Source of the DNA: Jannaschia sp. S6380
GTDB lineage: Bacteria; Pseudomonadota; Alphaproteobacteria; Rhodobacterales; Rhodobacteraceae
DNA: 64,000 bases
Assembly: GCF_023015695.1 (NCBI RefSeq)
Contig: NZ_JALKAS010000002.1
Location: 764,501-828,500, forward strand
Direction: 5' to 3'
The position numbers and the translations under genes were made by a program. Shown here piece after piece: positions 18,795 through 27,674 of the stretch. The notes beneath the pieces were generated by a model. The model had not been told where the DNA came from and made no database searches. It saw only the letters and a list, made by a program, of their open reading frames with translations. How positions within the stretch are numbered: the first letter of the stretch is position 1; each line of letters starts with the position of its first letter.

Positions 18795-19717
18795 ACGCCC
18801 AGGCACCAACGCATGATCGCCTTCTGCGCGTGCAACCTGTTCTCGGCCTCGTCGAACACGACCGAGCGCGGGCCGTCGAGTACGGCATCGGTGATCTCCT
18901 CGCCGCGATGGGCCGGCAGGCAATGCATGACCAGCGCGTCGGCCGGGGCCGCGTCGATCAGCCGCTCGTTCACCTGGTAGGGGCGCAGCAGGTTGTGCCG
19001 CCGCTGGCGCGAACTTTCGGCGTCGCCCATGCTGACCCAGGTATCGGTCACGATCAGGTCGGCATCGGCCACGGCGGCGGCGGGGTCGCGTTCGATCCGC
19101 ACGTCGCATCCGGCGTTGCGGGCCGCGCCGATCAGTTCGTCGCGCGGGTCGAGCTGCGCGGGGCCCGAGAAGGTGAAGTCGAAGCCGAAGCTGGCCGCGG
19201 CGTGCAGGAAGCTCTGCGCCACGTTGTTGCCGTCGCCCATCCAGGCCACGCGCCTGCCCGAGATCGGGCCGCGATGCTCCTCGTAGGTCATGACGTCGGC
19301 CATGATCTGGCAGGGATGCGACGTGTCCGTCAGCCCGTTGATGACAGGCACCGTGGCATGTTCCGCCATCTCGTGCAGGATGTCCTCGCCGAAGGTGCGG
19401 ATCATGATCAGGTCGACATAGCGCGACAGCACCCGCGCGGTATCGGCGATGGTCTCGCCATGGCCCAGTTGCATCTCGGCGCCTGACAGGACCATCGAAG
19501 TGCCGCCCATCTGGCGCACGCCCACGTCGAAGCTGACGCGGGTGCGGGTCGAGGGTTTCTCGAAGATCAGCGCGACGACCCGGCCCGCCAACGGCAACTC
19601 GTCGTCGGGCGTCCCCTTTGGGCGTTCGCCGCGTGCCGCCTTCATGGCGTTCGCCCGGTCGAGGATGGCGCGCAGCTGGGCGGGATCGGTGCGGTGGATG
19701 TCGAGAAAATTGGTCAT
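18791..19717 (-). CDS. argF: Ornithine carbamoyltransferase
   Basis: Joins carbamoyl phosphate and ornithine to make citrulline. The 308-residue product has the carbamoyl-phosphate loop [11 protein letters not shown], the HPCQ motif, and the ornithine-binding [11 protein letters not shown] 19717 is preceded by AGGAAAG. It lies downstream of argD on the same strand, with 75 bases between, most of it occupied by a GC-rich hairpin repeat, and its stop overlaps the EamA transporter start. Together argD-argF supply two consecutive steps around ornithine/citrulline; argH is 16 kb away. Confidence 0.97.
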   Translation of the reverse strand: MTNFLDIHRTDPAQLRAILDRANAMKAARGERPKGTPDDELPLAGRVVALIFEKPSTRTRVSFDVGVRQMGGTSMVLSGAEMQLGHGETIADTARVLSRYVDLIMIRTFGEDILHEMAEHATVPVINGLTDTSHPCQIMADVMTYEEHRGPISGRRVAWMGDGNNVAQSFLHAAASFGFDFTFSGPAQLDPRDELIGAARNAGCDVRIERDPAAAVADADLIVTDTWVSMGDAESSRQRRHNLLRPYQVNERLIDAAPADALVMHCLPAHRGEEITDAVLDGPRSVVFDEAENRLHAQKAIMRWCLGV

Positions 19718-19737
19718 GCGGTCTTTCCTGGAGGAGA

Positions 19738-19790
19738 GCGCCGGGGGGCCAGCCCCCCGGGGCCCCCCGAGGTATTTCATGCAAGATGAG
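19738..19790 (-). repeat. GC-rich hairpin element between argD and argF
   Basis: On the plus strand 19741-19760 is a perfect inverted repeat: eight bases CCGGGGGG, loop CCAG, eight bases CCCCCCGG. It is followed by GGCCCCCCGAGG and an AT-richer tail ggtatttcatgcaagatgag. Read on the minus strand, the tail comes first (CATCTTGCATGAAATACC), then the hairpin. I recall very similar tail-plus-hairpin sequences scattered between genes in Rhodobacterales, so this is probably a dispersed intergenic repeat; it may also attenuate or stabilise the argD-argF transcript. Confidence 0.6.
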
Positions 19791-19792
19791 GA

Positions 19793-20971
19793 TCAGGCGG
19801 GGACGAGCGCGGCGGCGGCCTTGTCCAATCGTGCCAGGGCCGCGCGAATGTCCTCGTCGGGGATATTGAGGGCCGGCAACAGGCGGATGACGTTGTCGGC
19901 GGCCGGTACGACGCAGGTTTCCTGTCCGTATGCGGCCTGTACGACGTCGCCGTTCGGCACACGGCACTTCAGACCAAGCATCAGGCCCGATCCGCGCACG
20001 GCCTCGAACACCTGCGGGTGGCTGGGAACCAGCCCTTCCAACCCCTGACGAAACAGCCCGGCCTTGCGGCGGACCTCGGCCAGGAAGGCATCGTCGGCCA
20101 CGATGTCCATCACCGCGTTGCCCACGGCGCAGGCCAACGGATTGCCGCCATAGGTCGAACCATGCGTGCCGGCGGTCATGCAGCCGGCCGCCGCTTCGGT
20201 CGCCAGCAGCGCACCCAGCGGAAAGCCCCCGCCGATGCCCTTGGCCACCATCATGATATCCGGCGCGACGCCGGCCCATTCATGCGCGAACAGGCGTCCG
20301 GTCCGGCCCATGCCGCATTGCACCTCGTCGAGGATCATCAGGGCGCCGGTCTCGTCGCAGGCATCGCGCAGGCCCTTCAGGCACTGGTCGGGCACGGGGA
20401 CGATCCCGCCTTCGCCCTGGACCGGCTCCAGGATGACCGCGGCGACGTCGGGGGCCTTCATCGCCTGCGCGAGGGCGTCATGGTCGCCGAAGGGCAAGTG
20501 ACGAAAACCGGGCAGCAGGGGGCCGAACCCCTTCGTCATCTTCTCGGACCCGGCGGCGGCGATGCCCGCACTCGACCGGCCGTGAAAGCTGCCGTTGAAG
20601 GCCAGGATCACGTTGCGATCGGGTTGGCCCTTCTCGGTCCAGTACTTTCGCGCCATCTTGACGGCCAGCTCGCAGGCCTCGGTCCCCGAGTTGGTAAAGA
20701 AGCAACTGTCGGCAAAGGTGGCGTCGACGAGCCGTTCGGCCAACGCCTCCTGCTGGGGGATGCGGTACAGGTTCGACGTGTGCCAGAGCGCCTGGGCCTG
20801 GTCCGTCAAGGCCTTGGTCAGGGCGGGATGGGCATGGCCCAGCACGTTGACCGCGATGCCCGCGCCGAGGTCGAGAAAACGTCGCCCGTCCGCTTCCCGC
20901 AGCCACGAGCCCTCGCCCGAGACGAAGCTCAGGTCGGCGCGGTTGTAGGTGGGCAGGACGGCGGGGATCAT
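19793..20971 (-). CDS. argD: Acetylornithine aminotransferase
   Basis: A class-III PLP aminotransferase of 392 residues converting N-acetylglutamate semialdehyde to N-acetylornithine (and possibly succinyl-diaminopimelate in lysine synthesis). Signature pieces are FFTNSGTEACELAVKMAR, GSFHGRSSAG, the PLP-binding LILDEVQCGMGRTG region (seen as MILDEVQCGMGRTG), and the Schiff-base Lys in VAKGIGGGFPLGA. ATG 20971 is preceded by AAGGAA. It heads the argD-argF-transporter run on the minus strand. Confidence 0.95.
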   Translation of the reverse strand: MIPAVLPTYNRADLSFVSGEGSWLREADGRRFLDLGAGIAVNVLGHAHPALTKALTDQAQALWHTSNLYRIPQQEALAERLVDATFADSCFFTNSGTEACELAVKMARKYWTEKGQPDRNVILAFNGSFHGRSSAGIAAAGSEKMTKGFGPLLPGFRHLPFGDHDALAQAMKAPDVAAVILEPVQGEGGIVPVPDQCLKGLRDACDETGALMILDEVQCGMGRTGRLFAHEWAGVAPDIMMVAKGIGGGFPLGALLATEAAAGCMTAGTHGSTYGGNPLACAVGNAVMDIVADDAFLAEVRRKAGLFRQGLEGLVPSHPQVFEAVRGSGLMLGLKCRVPNGDVVQAAYGQETCVVPAADNVIRLLPALNIPDEDIRAALARLDKAAAALVPA

Positions 20972-21122
20972 GGCCGGGTTCCTTCGGGGCAAGTTTTCAC
21001 AGGCGTCCGGCGTGGCGGAAATCCACTGGCCTGTCAATTCGGGCGATCACGCCATCGTTGGGTGTGTGTGATCGGCCAAGCTGCTTGACACCAAAGGGGG
21101 ACGACATCGAAGGGAGACCACC

Positions 21123-21701
21123 ATGAAAGCCACGATCCTGACAGCCGCGGCGGTCGGCGCCGCATTGGCCGCGGCCGGGTCCGCATCCGCGCAGGACGCC
21201 TGTTCCATCGCCGAAGACCGTTTCGGGATGGACGCCGCCGTCGTCGACGCACTCTACGATTGCATGTCGGACCGGATGCTGGAGGCCTATACCGCCGAAG
21301 GGAACGAGATCGCGCAGGCCTATCGCGACTGGACGGTCTCCGCGACGCGGCCGGCCGTGGCCGGTCCGCATCAGAACCGGTTCCTGCTGACCTTCGTCAA
21401 CGAGACCGGCGCCGAGCAATACCTGGCCTTCGAGGACGGCGAGTTCGAAATGCCCGTGGGGTCCGTCCTGGTCAAGGAGTCGATCGGCGGCAAGGACGGC
21501 AACGCGCGCGTCGGGCCGCTTTTCATCATGACCAAGGTCGATGACGCCCCCGACTTCGACAACTGGCTCTATGCCGGGGTGCAGCCGAACGGCAAGGAAT
21601 TGAAGATCAGTCAGAAATTCTGCCACGACTGCCACGGCGCCTTCGACCATCAGGACAGCATGGGCTATCCGGTCGAGGAGGTTCGCGTCTCGGCCGAGTG
21701 A
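21123..21701 (+). CDS. Cytochrome P460-like periplasmic haem protein
   Basis: A 192-residue exported protein with a clear Sec signal peptide (cleavage after SASA). The central part, FLLTFVNETGAEQYLAFEDG through MPVGSVLVKESI and RVGPLFIMTKV, follows the cytochrome P460 fold pattern, and near the C-terminus lies one c-type haem site FCHDCHG (Cys-x-x-Cys-His). P460 proteins oxidise hydroxylamine or bind NO in some bacteria; in heterotrophic Rhodobacterales the role is unclear, perhaps detoxification. GGGAG precedes ATG 21123. The stop is 37 bases before pcs, so the two could be cotranscribed. Confidence 0.8.
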   Translation: MKATILTAAAVGAALAAAGSASAQDACSIAEDRFGMDAAVVDALYDCMSDRMLEAYTAEGNEIAQAYRDWTVSATRPAVAGPHQNRFLLTFVNETGAEQYLAFEDGEFEMPVGSVLVKESIGGKDGNARVGPLFIMTKVDDAPDFDNWLYAGVQPNGKELKISQKFCHDCHGAFDHQDSMGYPVEEVRVSAE

Positions 21702-21738
21702 CGCCGGACCGGCCGGCCCGTCCCTCGACAAGCGGGGC

Positions 21739-22455
21739 GTGACAGGGCATGGCTTGGGCATGTGGCCCCGAACCCGCGCCCTGTCCGTCCATCTGCTGAC
21801 CGCCACCGGTGCGGTCTTCGCGATGCTCTCGCTTCTGGCGGCGGTCGAAGGGGCATGGTCGGGCATGTTCCTGTGGCTGCTGATGGCGCTGATCGTCGAC
21901 GGTATCGATGGGCCGCTGGCGCGCCGATGGGACGTGACCCTGCACGCCGCGCGGTTCGACGGCGTGCTGCTGGACCTGATCATCGACTACCTGACCTACG
22001 TGTTCATCCCGGTCTATGCGCTCTATGCGTCCGGCCTGGTGCCCGGCTGGGCGGGGTGGGGCATCCTGATCGTGGTGCCTTTCGCGAGCGCGCTCTACTT
22101 CTGCGACACGCAGATGAAGACCGAGGACGCGAGTTTCGAGGGTTTTCCGGGCTGCTGGAACATGGTCGCCCTCGTTGTCTTCGTGCTGGAGCCGAACCCC
22201 TGGATCACGCTGATCCTGTCCATCCTGCTGTCGGCCGCGATGTTCCTGCCGCTGCGTTTCGTGCACCCCGTGCGCACCGCGCGCTGGCGGCCGCTGACCC
22301 TGGCGATTACGGCGCTGTGGATGATCCTGGCGCTGACGGCGGCCTGGGGCGAGTTCGGACTGGGCGAGGTGCTGGGCTGGCTGTTCGGAGTCTGCAGCGT
22401 CTATCTACTCTTCGCGGGCCTGGTGCAACAGGCGATGGAACGCCGCGCGGCCTGA
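21739..22455 (+). CDS. pcs: Phosphatidylcholine synthase
   Basis: Pcs condenses CDP-diacylglycerol with choline in the inner membrane to give phosphatidylcholine directly. The 238-residue product carries the Pcs form of the CDP-alcohol signature, VDGIDGPLARRW followed by RFDGVLLDLIIDYLTYVFIP, and RALSVHLLTATG near the N-terminus aligns with known Pcs enzymes. GTG 21739 is used because relatives have a similar short leader; ATG 21760 would trim seven residues. It makes the organism independent of three-step methylation of phosphatidylethanolamine if choline is available. Confidence 0.93.
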   Translation: MTGHGLGMWPRTRALSVHLLTATGAVFAMLSLLAAVEGAWSGMFLWLLMALIVDGIDGPLARRWDVTLHAARFDGVLLDLIIDYLTYVFIPVYALYASGLVPGWAGWGILIVVPFASALYFCDTQMKTEDASFEGFPGCWNMVALVVFVLEPNPWITLILSILLSAAMFLPLRFVHPVRTARWRPLTLAITALWMILALTAAWGEFGLGEVLGWLFGVCSVYLLFAGLVQQAMERRAA

Positions 22456-22459
22456 CCGT

Positions 22460-22816
22460 CTAGAGGTCGATGGAGCCGTCGGGGTTCGGGACCACCGGCT
22501 CGCCGGGCACCAGCGGCTCCTTCCGCCGGATCAGGATGTCGCCGTTGGGCAGGATCTCGGGCGCCTCATAGGCGTCGATATCCTCGACCACCTCGCCCAG
22601 ATTGCGCTGCAGTTCCTGCAGGAAGGGCGCGGCGTCCTGCGCCAGCCCCTCCAGATCGCGGAGCGCCGGCTCCATCTCGTCCATCAGACCGTCGAGGAAC
22701 AGGCGCAGCCCGCGCTCCATCACCGTCGGCGGCTCCGCCTCTTGCGCCTGAACGGGCAGCGAGATCGGGGCGGCCAGTGGCGCGGCCAGCGAGATGGCGG
22801 TCAACAGGCGTCTCAT
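22460..22816 (-). CDS. Small periplasmic protein of unknown function
   Basis: A 118-residue protein with a signal peptide cleaved after LPVQAQ or nearby. The mature part is acidic: a helical segment ERGLRLFLDGLMDEMEPAL, a second helix ending LQRNLGEVVEDIDAYEAP, then an extended tail EILPNGDILIRRKEPLVPG. I recognise the pattern as conserved in Rhodobacterales but know no function. The gene starts three bases after the exonuclease-family gene's stop and so closes a three-gene minus-strand run (DjlA-like, EEP, this). It is convergent with pcs with four bases between stops. Confidence 0.72.
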   Translation of the reverse strand: MRRLLTAISLAAPLAAPISLPVQAQEAEPPTVMERGLRLFLDGLMDEMEPALRDLEGLAQDAAPFLQELQRNLGEVVEDIDAYEAPEILPNGDILIRRKEPLVPGEPVVPNPDGSIDL

Positions 22817-22819
22817 GTT

Positions 22820-23830
22820 TCACAGTTGGGGCGGCGGGGCGTCCAGGTCAAGAACCACCGGAAAATGGTCCGACGCATCCAGCAGCGCCGCCTGAAGCAC
22901 GCGATTTCCCGCTGCGTCGGGGTCGTCGAACGGATGCAGGATGCGCCACCGCGCCCGCGGCGCCAGCCCGGGGCTGACCATGGCGAAATCCAGCAGCGCG
23001 TTCAGGTATCGTCGGTTCGCATTGTCCCAGAACCGCGCGGTCGACGGGATCGCGGCGCCCAGCCGGGGCGTGATCGCATGCGGGTCCGTCAGTGCGGTGG
23101 GCCCGTCGCCCAGCACGATCTCGACGCCGGAGCGGCCGAACAGCGTCTCGAACCGATCCAGTCCGGGCCCGTCGTTGAAATCGCCCGCAACGATCAGTTG
23201 TCGTCCCTCGGCCAACCGCTGATCGACGCGGCGACGCAGCCAGATGCATTGCGCAAGTTGCTTGCGCCGGTTCAGGATGTTCAGGCGCAACTCGTCCGCC
23301 GGGTCGACCGCCCCGTGGGCGGCCTTCGACTTGGCATGCACCCCGATCATGTGCAGCGGCCCGACCGGTGTCTGCAGATCCAGCTCCAGCGGAGGCTTCG
23401 ACCAGACCAGGCTCTCGGCGCGCAGGTCGCTGTCGAGGTCGAAACCCAGCGTGCCGTCGAACCGTGGCGCTTCCGCCGTGGTGCCGGGCGCATGCCGGGG
23501 CGTGACCTGTGCCGGATCGTAGAGCAGGGCCAGTTCCTGCCGCGTAGCGTTGGCGAAGCCGATCATCGCCCACGCCTGACGCAGCCCCGCCTCCTCGGCG
23601 AAGATTTCCAGTGCCACGCGCGTCGACCGGCGGTGGCTGTCATCGGGCGCCTCGACCACCAGCACGGCATCGGCATCGACATGGCGCAGAACCGTGGCGA
23701 TCGCTTCCAGCTGCCGGGCCTTGGTCACCTGGTATCGCGCCGACCAGCCTTCGCTGTGTTGGGGCTGGCCGTCGTCGTCGAACAACCGGTCGAACCACTC
23801 GATGTTCCACGTCGCCAGGCGAAACGTCAC
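22820..23830 (-). CDS. Endonuclease/exonuclease/phosphatase family protein
   Basis: A 336-residue protein of the DNase I-like EEP superfamily. Visible catalytic motifs are the N-terminal LATWNIEWFD (metal-binding Asn/Glu region), VGVHAKSKA-like (here IGVHAKSKA), VAGDFNDGP (Asp/Asn), and the terminal SDHFPV (here ASDHFPVV, general-base His). No signal peptide is seen. It could cleave DNA, RNA or phosphoesters; the substrate cannot be read from sequence. GTG 23830 overlaps the stop of the DjlA-like gene as GTGA, indicating coupled translation. Confidence 0.9.
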   Translation of the reverse strand: MTFRLATWNIEWFDRLFDDDGQPQHSEGWSARYQVTKARQLEAIATVLRHVDADAVLVVEAPDDSHRRSTRVALEIFAEEAGLRQAWAMIGFANATRQELALLYDPAQVTPRHAPGTTAEAPRFDGTLGFDLDSDLRAESLVWSKPPLELDLQTPVGPLHMIGVHAKSKAAHGAVDPADELRLNILNRRKQLAQCIWLRRRVDQRLAEGRQLIVAGDFNDGPGLDRFETLFGRSGVEIVLGDGPTALTDPHAITPRLGAAIPSTARFWDNANRRYLNALLDFAMVSPGLAPRARWRILHPFDDPDAAGNRVLQAALLDASDHFPVVLDLDAPPPQL

Positions 23831-24507
23831 GCGGTTCCGGCCTGGATGTTCTCCCACGCGCGATTGACGGCGATCAGGCGCTTTTCGGCCAGCTTGATCG
23901 CCTCCTCCGGCAGGCCGCGCGCCATCAGACGGTCGGGATGGCTGTCACGGACGGCGGCACGCCAGGCGGCGCGGATCTCCTTCAGGGGCGTGTCGGGCGT
24001 GACGCCCAACACCTCGTAGCAATCCGATGGCTGGCCCGGGGCGAACCGCGCGCGCAGCGATCGGAACTCCCGCTCGCCGAGCCCGAAGATCGCGGCGACC
24101 CGGTGCAGGAAGTCGTTCTCGGCCGGATGATAGGTGCCGTCGGCCATGGCGATGTGGAACAGACCCTCCATCAAGTCGGAGAGCGTGTCGGTATCGCCGT
24201 CGAACATGCGTGCGATGCGCCGGGCGTATTCCTCGAACCCGGCGACGTCGGTCCGCGCCATGTCGAAGACGCGCGCGGCGTTCGCCTCCTCGTCGGGCGG
24301 GATGGTGAAGACCTCGCGGAAGGCCGCGACCTCGTCGCGCGTGACGAGGCCGTCCGCCTTGGCCATCTTGGCCGATAGCGCGATCACCGCAATGGTGAAG
24401 GCCACCGACCGCTCCGGCGGGGCGCGCAGACGTTCGAACAGGCCCGACAGGGCCTCGCCCGGGGCGAGGCTCGCCAACGCGTCGAGGATGCGGGACCAGA
24501 GGCTCAT
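23827..24507 (-). CDS. DjlA-like co-chaperone (TerB domain plus J domain)
   Basis: A 226-residue protein with a TerB-like helical domain (residues ~30-150: VIALSAKMAKADGLVTRDE and GLFHIAMADGTYHPAE) and a C-terminal J domain (residues ~160-226) with the HPD motif in DSHPDRLMARGLP. J domains stimulate DnaK ATPase. Unlike E. coli DjlA, no strong N-terminal membrane helix is evident. It heads a coupled run with the EEP protein and a small periplasmic protein, and follows cobS by nine bases, so it may be in the cobS transcript. Confidence 0.88.
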   Translation of the reverse strand: MSLWSRILDALASLAPGEALSGLFERLRAPPERSVAFTIAVIALSAKMAKADGLVTRDEVAAFREVFTIPPDEEANAARVFDMARTDVAGFEEYARRIARMFDGDTDTLSDLMEGLFHIAMADGTYHPAENDFLHRVAAIFGLGEREFRSLRARFAPGQPSDCYEVLGVTPDTPLKEIRAAWRAAVRDSHPDRLMARGLPEEAIKLAEKRLIAVNRAWENIQAGTA

Positions 24508-24516
24508 GCCGCCACC

Positions 24517-25248
24517 CTACCGGCTTGTCAGCGCGACGAGAACGGCGATCTCCGTCAGTTGCTGGATCGCGCCCAGCACGTCCCCCGTCTGCCCGCCGAT
24601 CTTGGCCCGTGCCAGGCGTCCCACGACCAACAATACACCGGTCGCCAGCACCCCCGCCGCAACCCCGTGGACCCCGTGCGGCAAAAGCGCCAGCACGGCC
24701 AGCGCCAGCCCTGCCTGCGCCCTGCCCGCAGCCGGCATCCCGACCCTGCGCGACAGGCCATCCGTCCGTGCCGCCGGAAGCCAACGCATCGCGATGGCCA
24801 TCGGCGCCCGGCTGACGATCGCGGCGGTGATCACGACGGCCAGGAACTGCCCCTGGATCAACGCGGTCGCGATCAGCGACCAACGCAGCGTCAGCGACAG
24901 GACCAGCGCGACGACGCCATAGGTGCCGATCCGGCTGTCGCGCATGATCTCCAGCCGCCGTGTGGGGGCGAACCCGCCCCAGATCCCGTCCGCGACATCG
25001 GCCAATCCGTCCTCATGCAGCGCACCCGTGGCCGCGATCAACACGACCAGCGTCAGGGCCGAGGCGACGGCCGGCGTCGCCCCCAGCGCATGCGCTGCTC
25101 CGCCCGCCGCCGCGGCCAACAACCCGACCGCCAGCCCGACGAGAGGCCAGGCCCAGGCGGCTCGCGCCGCCGGGTCGGTCGGTGCGCCCCGGACGGGCAA
25201 CCGCGTCAGCAGCATCATGGCCGAGACGAGATCGGATTTCAGGCGCAT
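24517..25248 (-). CDS. cobS: Adenosylcobinamide-GDP ribazoletransferase (cobalamin synthase)
   Basis: Joins adenosylcobinamide-GDP and alpha-ribazole at the inner membrane, the final assembly step of cobalamin. The 243-residue membrane protein has the hallmark [15 protein letters not shown] and the conserved [13 protein letters not shown] 25248 fits the usual N-terminus (a phrase like [13 protein letters not shown] follows closely). It diverges from cobT with 85 bases between starts; cobT makes the ribazole phosphate that CobS uses after dephosphorylation, so shared control is plausible. No cobC phosphatase is seen. Confidence 0.95.
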   Translation of the reverse strand: MRLKSDLVSAMMLLTRLPVRGAPTDPAARAAWAWPLVGLAVGLLAAAAGGAAHALGATPAVASALTLVVLIAATGALHEDGLADVADGIWGGFAPTRRLEIMRDSRIGTYGVVALVLSLTLRWSLIATALIQGQFLAVVITAAIVSRAPMAIAMRWLPAARTDGLSRRVGMPAAGRAQAGLALAVLALLPHGVHGVAAGVLATGVLLVVGRLARAKIGGQTGDVLGAIQQLTEIAVLVALTSR

Positions 25249-25333
25249 GTCGTGTCCGGCTGGTGAAGAGACGCCCCGTCGCTTATCGCTCGCCGAAGGG
25301 GCGGTAAAGACATCCCCAGCGACAGGAGGGCCA

Positions 25334-26335
25334 ATGACAGATTTCCCCGACATCCAGACCATTCGCGCAGCCATCGCGAATTTCCCCGGCCTGGACGCGC
25401 AGGCCGCCAAGGCCGCGACGGAGCGTAACTCGCAGCTGACCAAGCCGCCCGGCGCACTGGGCCGACTGGAGACGCTGGCCATCTGGTATGCGGGCTGGGC
25501 CGGTGATCCGCGCCCCGTGCTGGATACGGCGCAGGTCCTCGTCTTCGCGGGCAATCACGGTGTCGCCGCCCAGGGCGTCAGTGCCTTCCCGGCCGAGGTC
25601 ACGGCACAGATGGTCGGCAATTTCGAGGCCGGCGGCGCTGCCATCAACCAGCTCTCGAACCTGGCCGGGGCACGGATGCAGGTCCATGCCATCGACCTCG
25701 ACCGTCCGACCGCCGATTTCACCCAAGGCCCCGCCATGACCGAGGCCGAGATGTGCGCCGCCTTCGCCACGGGCTGGAACGCCGTCGACGCGGATGCCGA
25801 TGTCGTCGTGCCCGGCGAGATGGGGATCGCCAACACAACCTCGGCCGCCGCCATCGCGAGCGCCATCCTTGGTGGCGACGGCTGGGCCGGCCGGGGCACC
25901 GGCGTCGACGATGCGGGTCTGGACCGGAAGGAGCGCGCCGTTGCCGCGGGCCTGGCCGCCAATCCGGACCGAACGGGCCTCGCCGTCCTTGCGGCGCTGG
26001 GCGGGCGCGAGCTGGCCGCCATGGCCGGGGCCATCGCCGGCGCCCGCGCCCGGCGCATTCCGATCATCCTCGACGGGTTCATCTGCACGGCCGCCGCGCT
26101 CTGCCTCTGGGCCGAGGACCCATCCGCGCTGGACCATTGCCTGGCCGGTCACCTGTCGGCCGAAGGGGCGCATGGCCGGATGCTCGACGCGCTGGGGATG
26201 GAGCCGCTCCTGTCGCTGGGCCTGCGGCTGGGCGAGGGGTCGGGCGCGGCGCTGGCACTTCAGGTGCTGCGCGGCGCGCTGGCTTGCCATTCCGGCATGG
26301 CCACCTTCGCGGAAGCGGCCGTCTCGGGCGGCTAG
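25334..26335 (+). CDS. cobT: Nicotinate-nucleotide--dimethylbenzimidazole phosphoribosyltransferase
   Basis: Activates dimethylbenzimidazole to alpha-ribazole 5'-phosphate for the lower ligand of vitamin B12. The 333-residue product shows [39 protein letters not shown] and the C-terminal [11 protein letters not shown] containing the catalytic Glu. ATG 25334 has ACAGGAGGG upstream, a near-perfect ribosome-binding site. Its TAG stop shares a CTAG with the stop of the convergent gene at 26332. Confidence 0.96.
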   Translation: MTDFPDIQTIRAAIANFPGLDAQAAKAATERNSQLTKPPGALGRLETLAIWYAGWAGDPRPVLDTAQVLVFAGNHGVAAQGVSAFPAEVTAQMVGNFEAGGAAINQLSNLAGARMQVHAIDLDRPTADFTQGPAMTEAEMCAAFATGWNAVDADADVVVPGEMGIANTTSAAAIASAILGGDGWAGRGTGVDDAGLDRKERAVAAGLAANPDRTGLAVLAALGGRELAAMAGAIAGARARRIPIILDGFICTAAALCLWAEDPSALDHCLAGHLSAEGAHGRMLDALGMEPLLSLGLRLGEGSGAALALQVLRGALACHSGMATFAEAAVSGG

Positions 26336-26814
26336 CCCTGGCGGGCGTCCCGCTCGGCCACCAGGAACGACAGGGCGTCGGCCACGATCTTGGTGTCGGC
26401 CCCGCCCGTCACCCCGCCGATGCCCACGCGCCGGCCGACGCGCCACCACATGCCGGGGACCCAGGCCCGGCCCAACGGCGACCGCAGGCGGATCAGGAAC
26501 CCGTTCGACGGCTTGAACGTGAAGAGCGCCCGGTCGACCGAGGCGATTTCGTCCAGCGGCGCGATGGGCGTGCCGTCTTCCTCGCGCAGGCCTGTCTCGT
26601 CCAGAACGATGGCGACCGACGATCCGCGCCAGCCCCGCTGTCCCAGCATCAGCGCGCCGATCCCCAGCGCGATCAGCAGCAGACGCCACCCCATCGCGGC
26701 GGGCGGGTGGGCGATGGCGAGCCAAAGCAGCAGCACCCCGAGACAGATTTGGATCGCGAAGCCCAGGACACGACGCGGAGTTGAAGGACGCAGGATATGA
26801 AGCGGCTCGCTCAT
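26332..26814 (-). CDS. Two-helix membrane protein of unknown function
   Basis: A 160-residue protein with two membrane helices (residues ~16-35 and ~42-58) followed by a soluble domain of about 95 residues that looks like a short beta-rich, PH-like module ([36 protein letters not shown]). Bacterial proteins with two N-terminal helices plus such a domain are common and uncharacterised. It ends convergently with cobT through a shared CTAG. I see no operon partner; the divergent neighbour at 26922 is an alpha/beta hydrolase. Confidence 0.75.
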   Translation of the reverse strand: MSEPLHILRPSTPRRVLGFAIQICLGVLLLWLAIAHPPAAMGWRLLLIALGIGALMLGQRGWRGSSVAIVLDETGLREEDGTPIAPLDEIASVDRALFTFKPSNGFLIRLRSPLGRAWVPGMWWRVGRRVGIGGVTGGADTKIVADALSFLVAERDARQG

Positions 26815-26921
26815 ACGCCCGGCCTAGCCCCCCGCCGGGGCGGGCACAACGGCGATCATGCGTCCACCGCGGCGAGATGCGCAGGCTGGCAATCTCGTCG
26901 GGGTGGGGATAATCGGACGCC

Positions 26922-27674
26922 ATGCTGAATACGATCCGCCACGGCACGTCGACCGACCGCACCCCGCTGTTGATCGCGCACGGCCTGTTCGGTTCGGCAC
27001 GCAACTGGGGCGTGGTGGCCAAGCGCCTGTCGGCGGACCGCGAGGTCGTCGCCGTCGACATGCGCAACCATGCCGGCAGCGCGTGGCGGGACAGTCACGG
27101 CTACGACGACCTCGCCGCCGACCTGGCGAATGTGATCGGCGAGCGGCCGCATGACGTGCTGGGCCATTCGATGGGCGGCAAGGCGGCGATGGTGCTGGCC
27201 CTGACCGACCCCGCGCGCCTGCGTCGCCTGGTCGTCGCCGATATCGCGCCGGTTGAATATGGTCATAGCCAGGTCCACCTGATCGACGCGATGCGTGCCG
27301 TCGACCTCTCCCATGTGACCCGCCGGTCTGAGGCAGCGGAACAACTGGCCCAGGTCCCCGACGACGGCACGCGCAGTTTTCTTCTGCAATCGCTCGACGT
27401 GGCCGCGAAACGCTGGACCCTGAACCTCGACGTGCTGGAGGCGGAGATGCCGAAGATCATGGGTTTCCCCGGTCTCGATACGCGTTTCGACGGCCCGGCT
27501 TTCTTCCTGTCGGGTGGCGAGAGCGACTATGTTCGCCCCGAACACCGGGACACGATCAAGGCGCTGTTCCCGAAGGCGCGCTTCGCCAAGATCCCCGGTG
27601 CACATCACTGGCTGCATGCCGAGGAGCCCCGCGCGTTCGAAGCATCGGTCCGCGCCTTCCTCGACGCGGACTAG
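26922..27674 (+). CDS. Alpha/beta hydrolase (YbfF-like esterase)
   Basis: A 250-residue cytoplasmic esterase. The oxyanion region is [15 protein letters not shown], the nucleophile elbow is LGHSMGG, and the catalytic His lies in [12 protein letters not shown]; the acid is probably the Asp in [11 protein letters not shown] or nearby. The pattern HGLFGSxxNW with DxRNHG (here VDMRNHAGS) is typical of the YbfF/ABHD11 group of small-molecule esterases. The substrate is unknown. The TAG stop interlocks with the folD stop in a CTAG. Confidence 0.9.
   Translation: MLNTIRHGTSTDRTPLLIAHGLFGSARNWGVVAKRLSADREVVAVDMRNHAGSAWRDSHGYDDLAADLANVIGERPHDVLGHSMGGKAAMVLALTDPARLRRLVVADIAPVEYGHSQVHLIDAMRAVDLSHVTRRSEAAEQLAQVPDDGTRSFLLQSLDVAAKRWTLNLDVLEAEMPKIMGFPGLDTRFDGPAFFLSGGESDYVRPEHRDTIKALFPKARFAKIPGAHHWLHAEEPRAFEASVRAFLDAD

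Noticed and set aside
25249..25333. Cobalamin riboswitch between cobS and cobT
   Set aside because: The gap is only 85 bases, too short for a B12 riboswitch plus promoters, and no B12-box-like sequence is seen.
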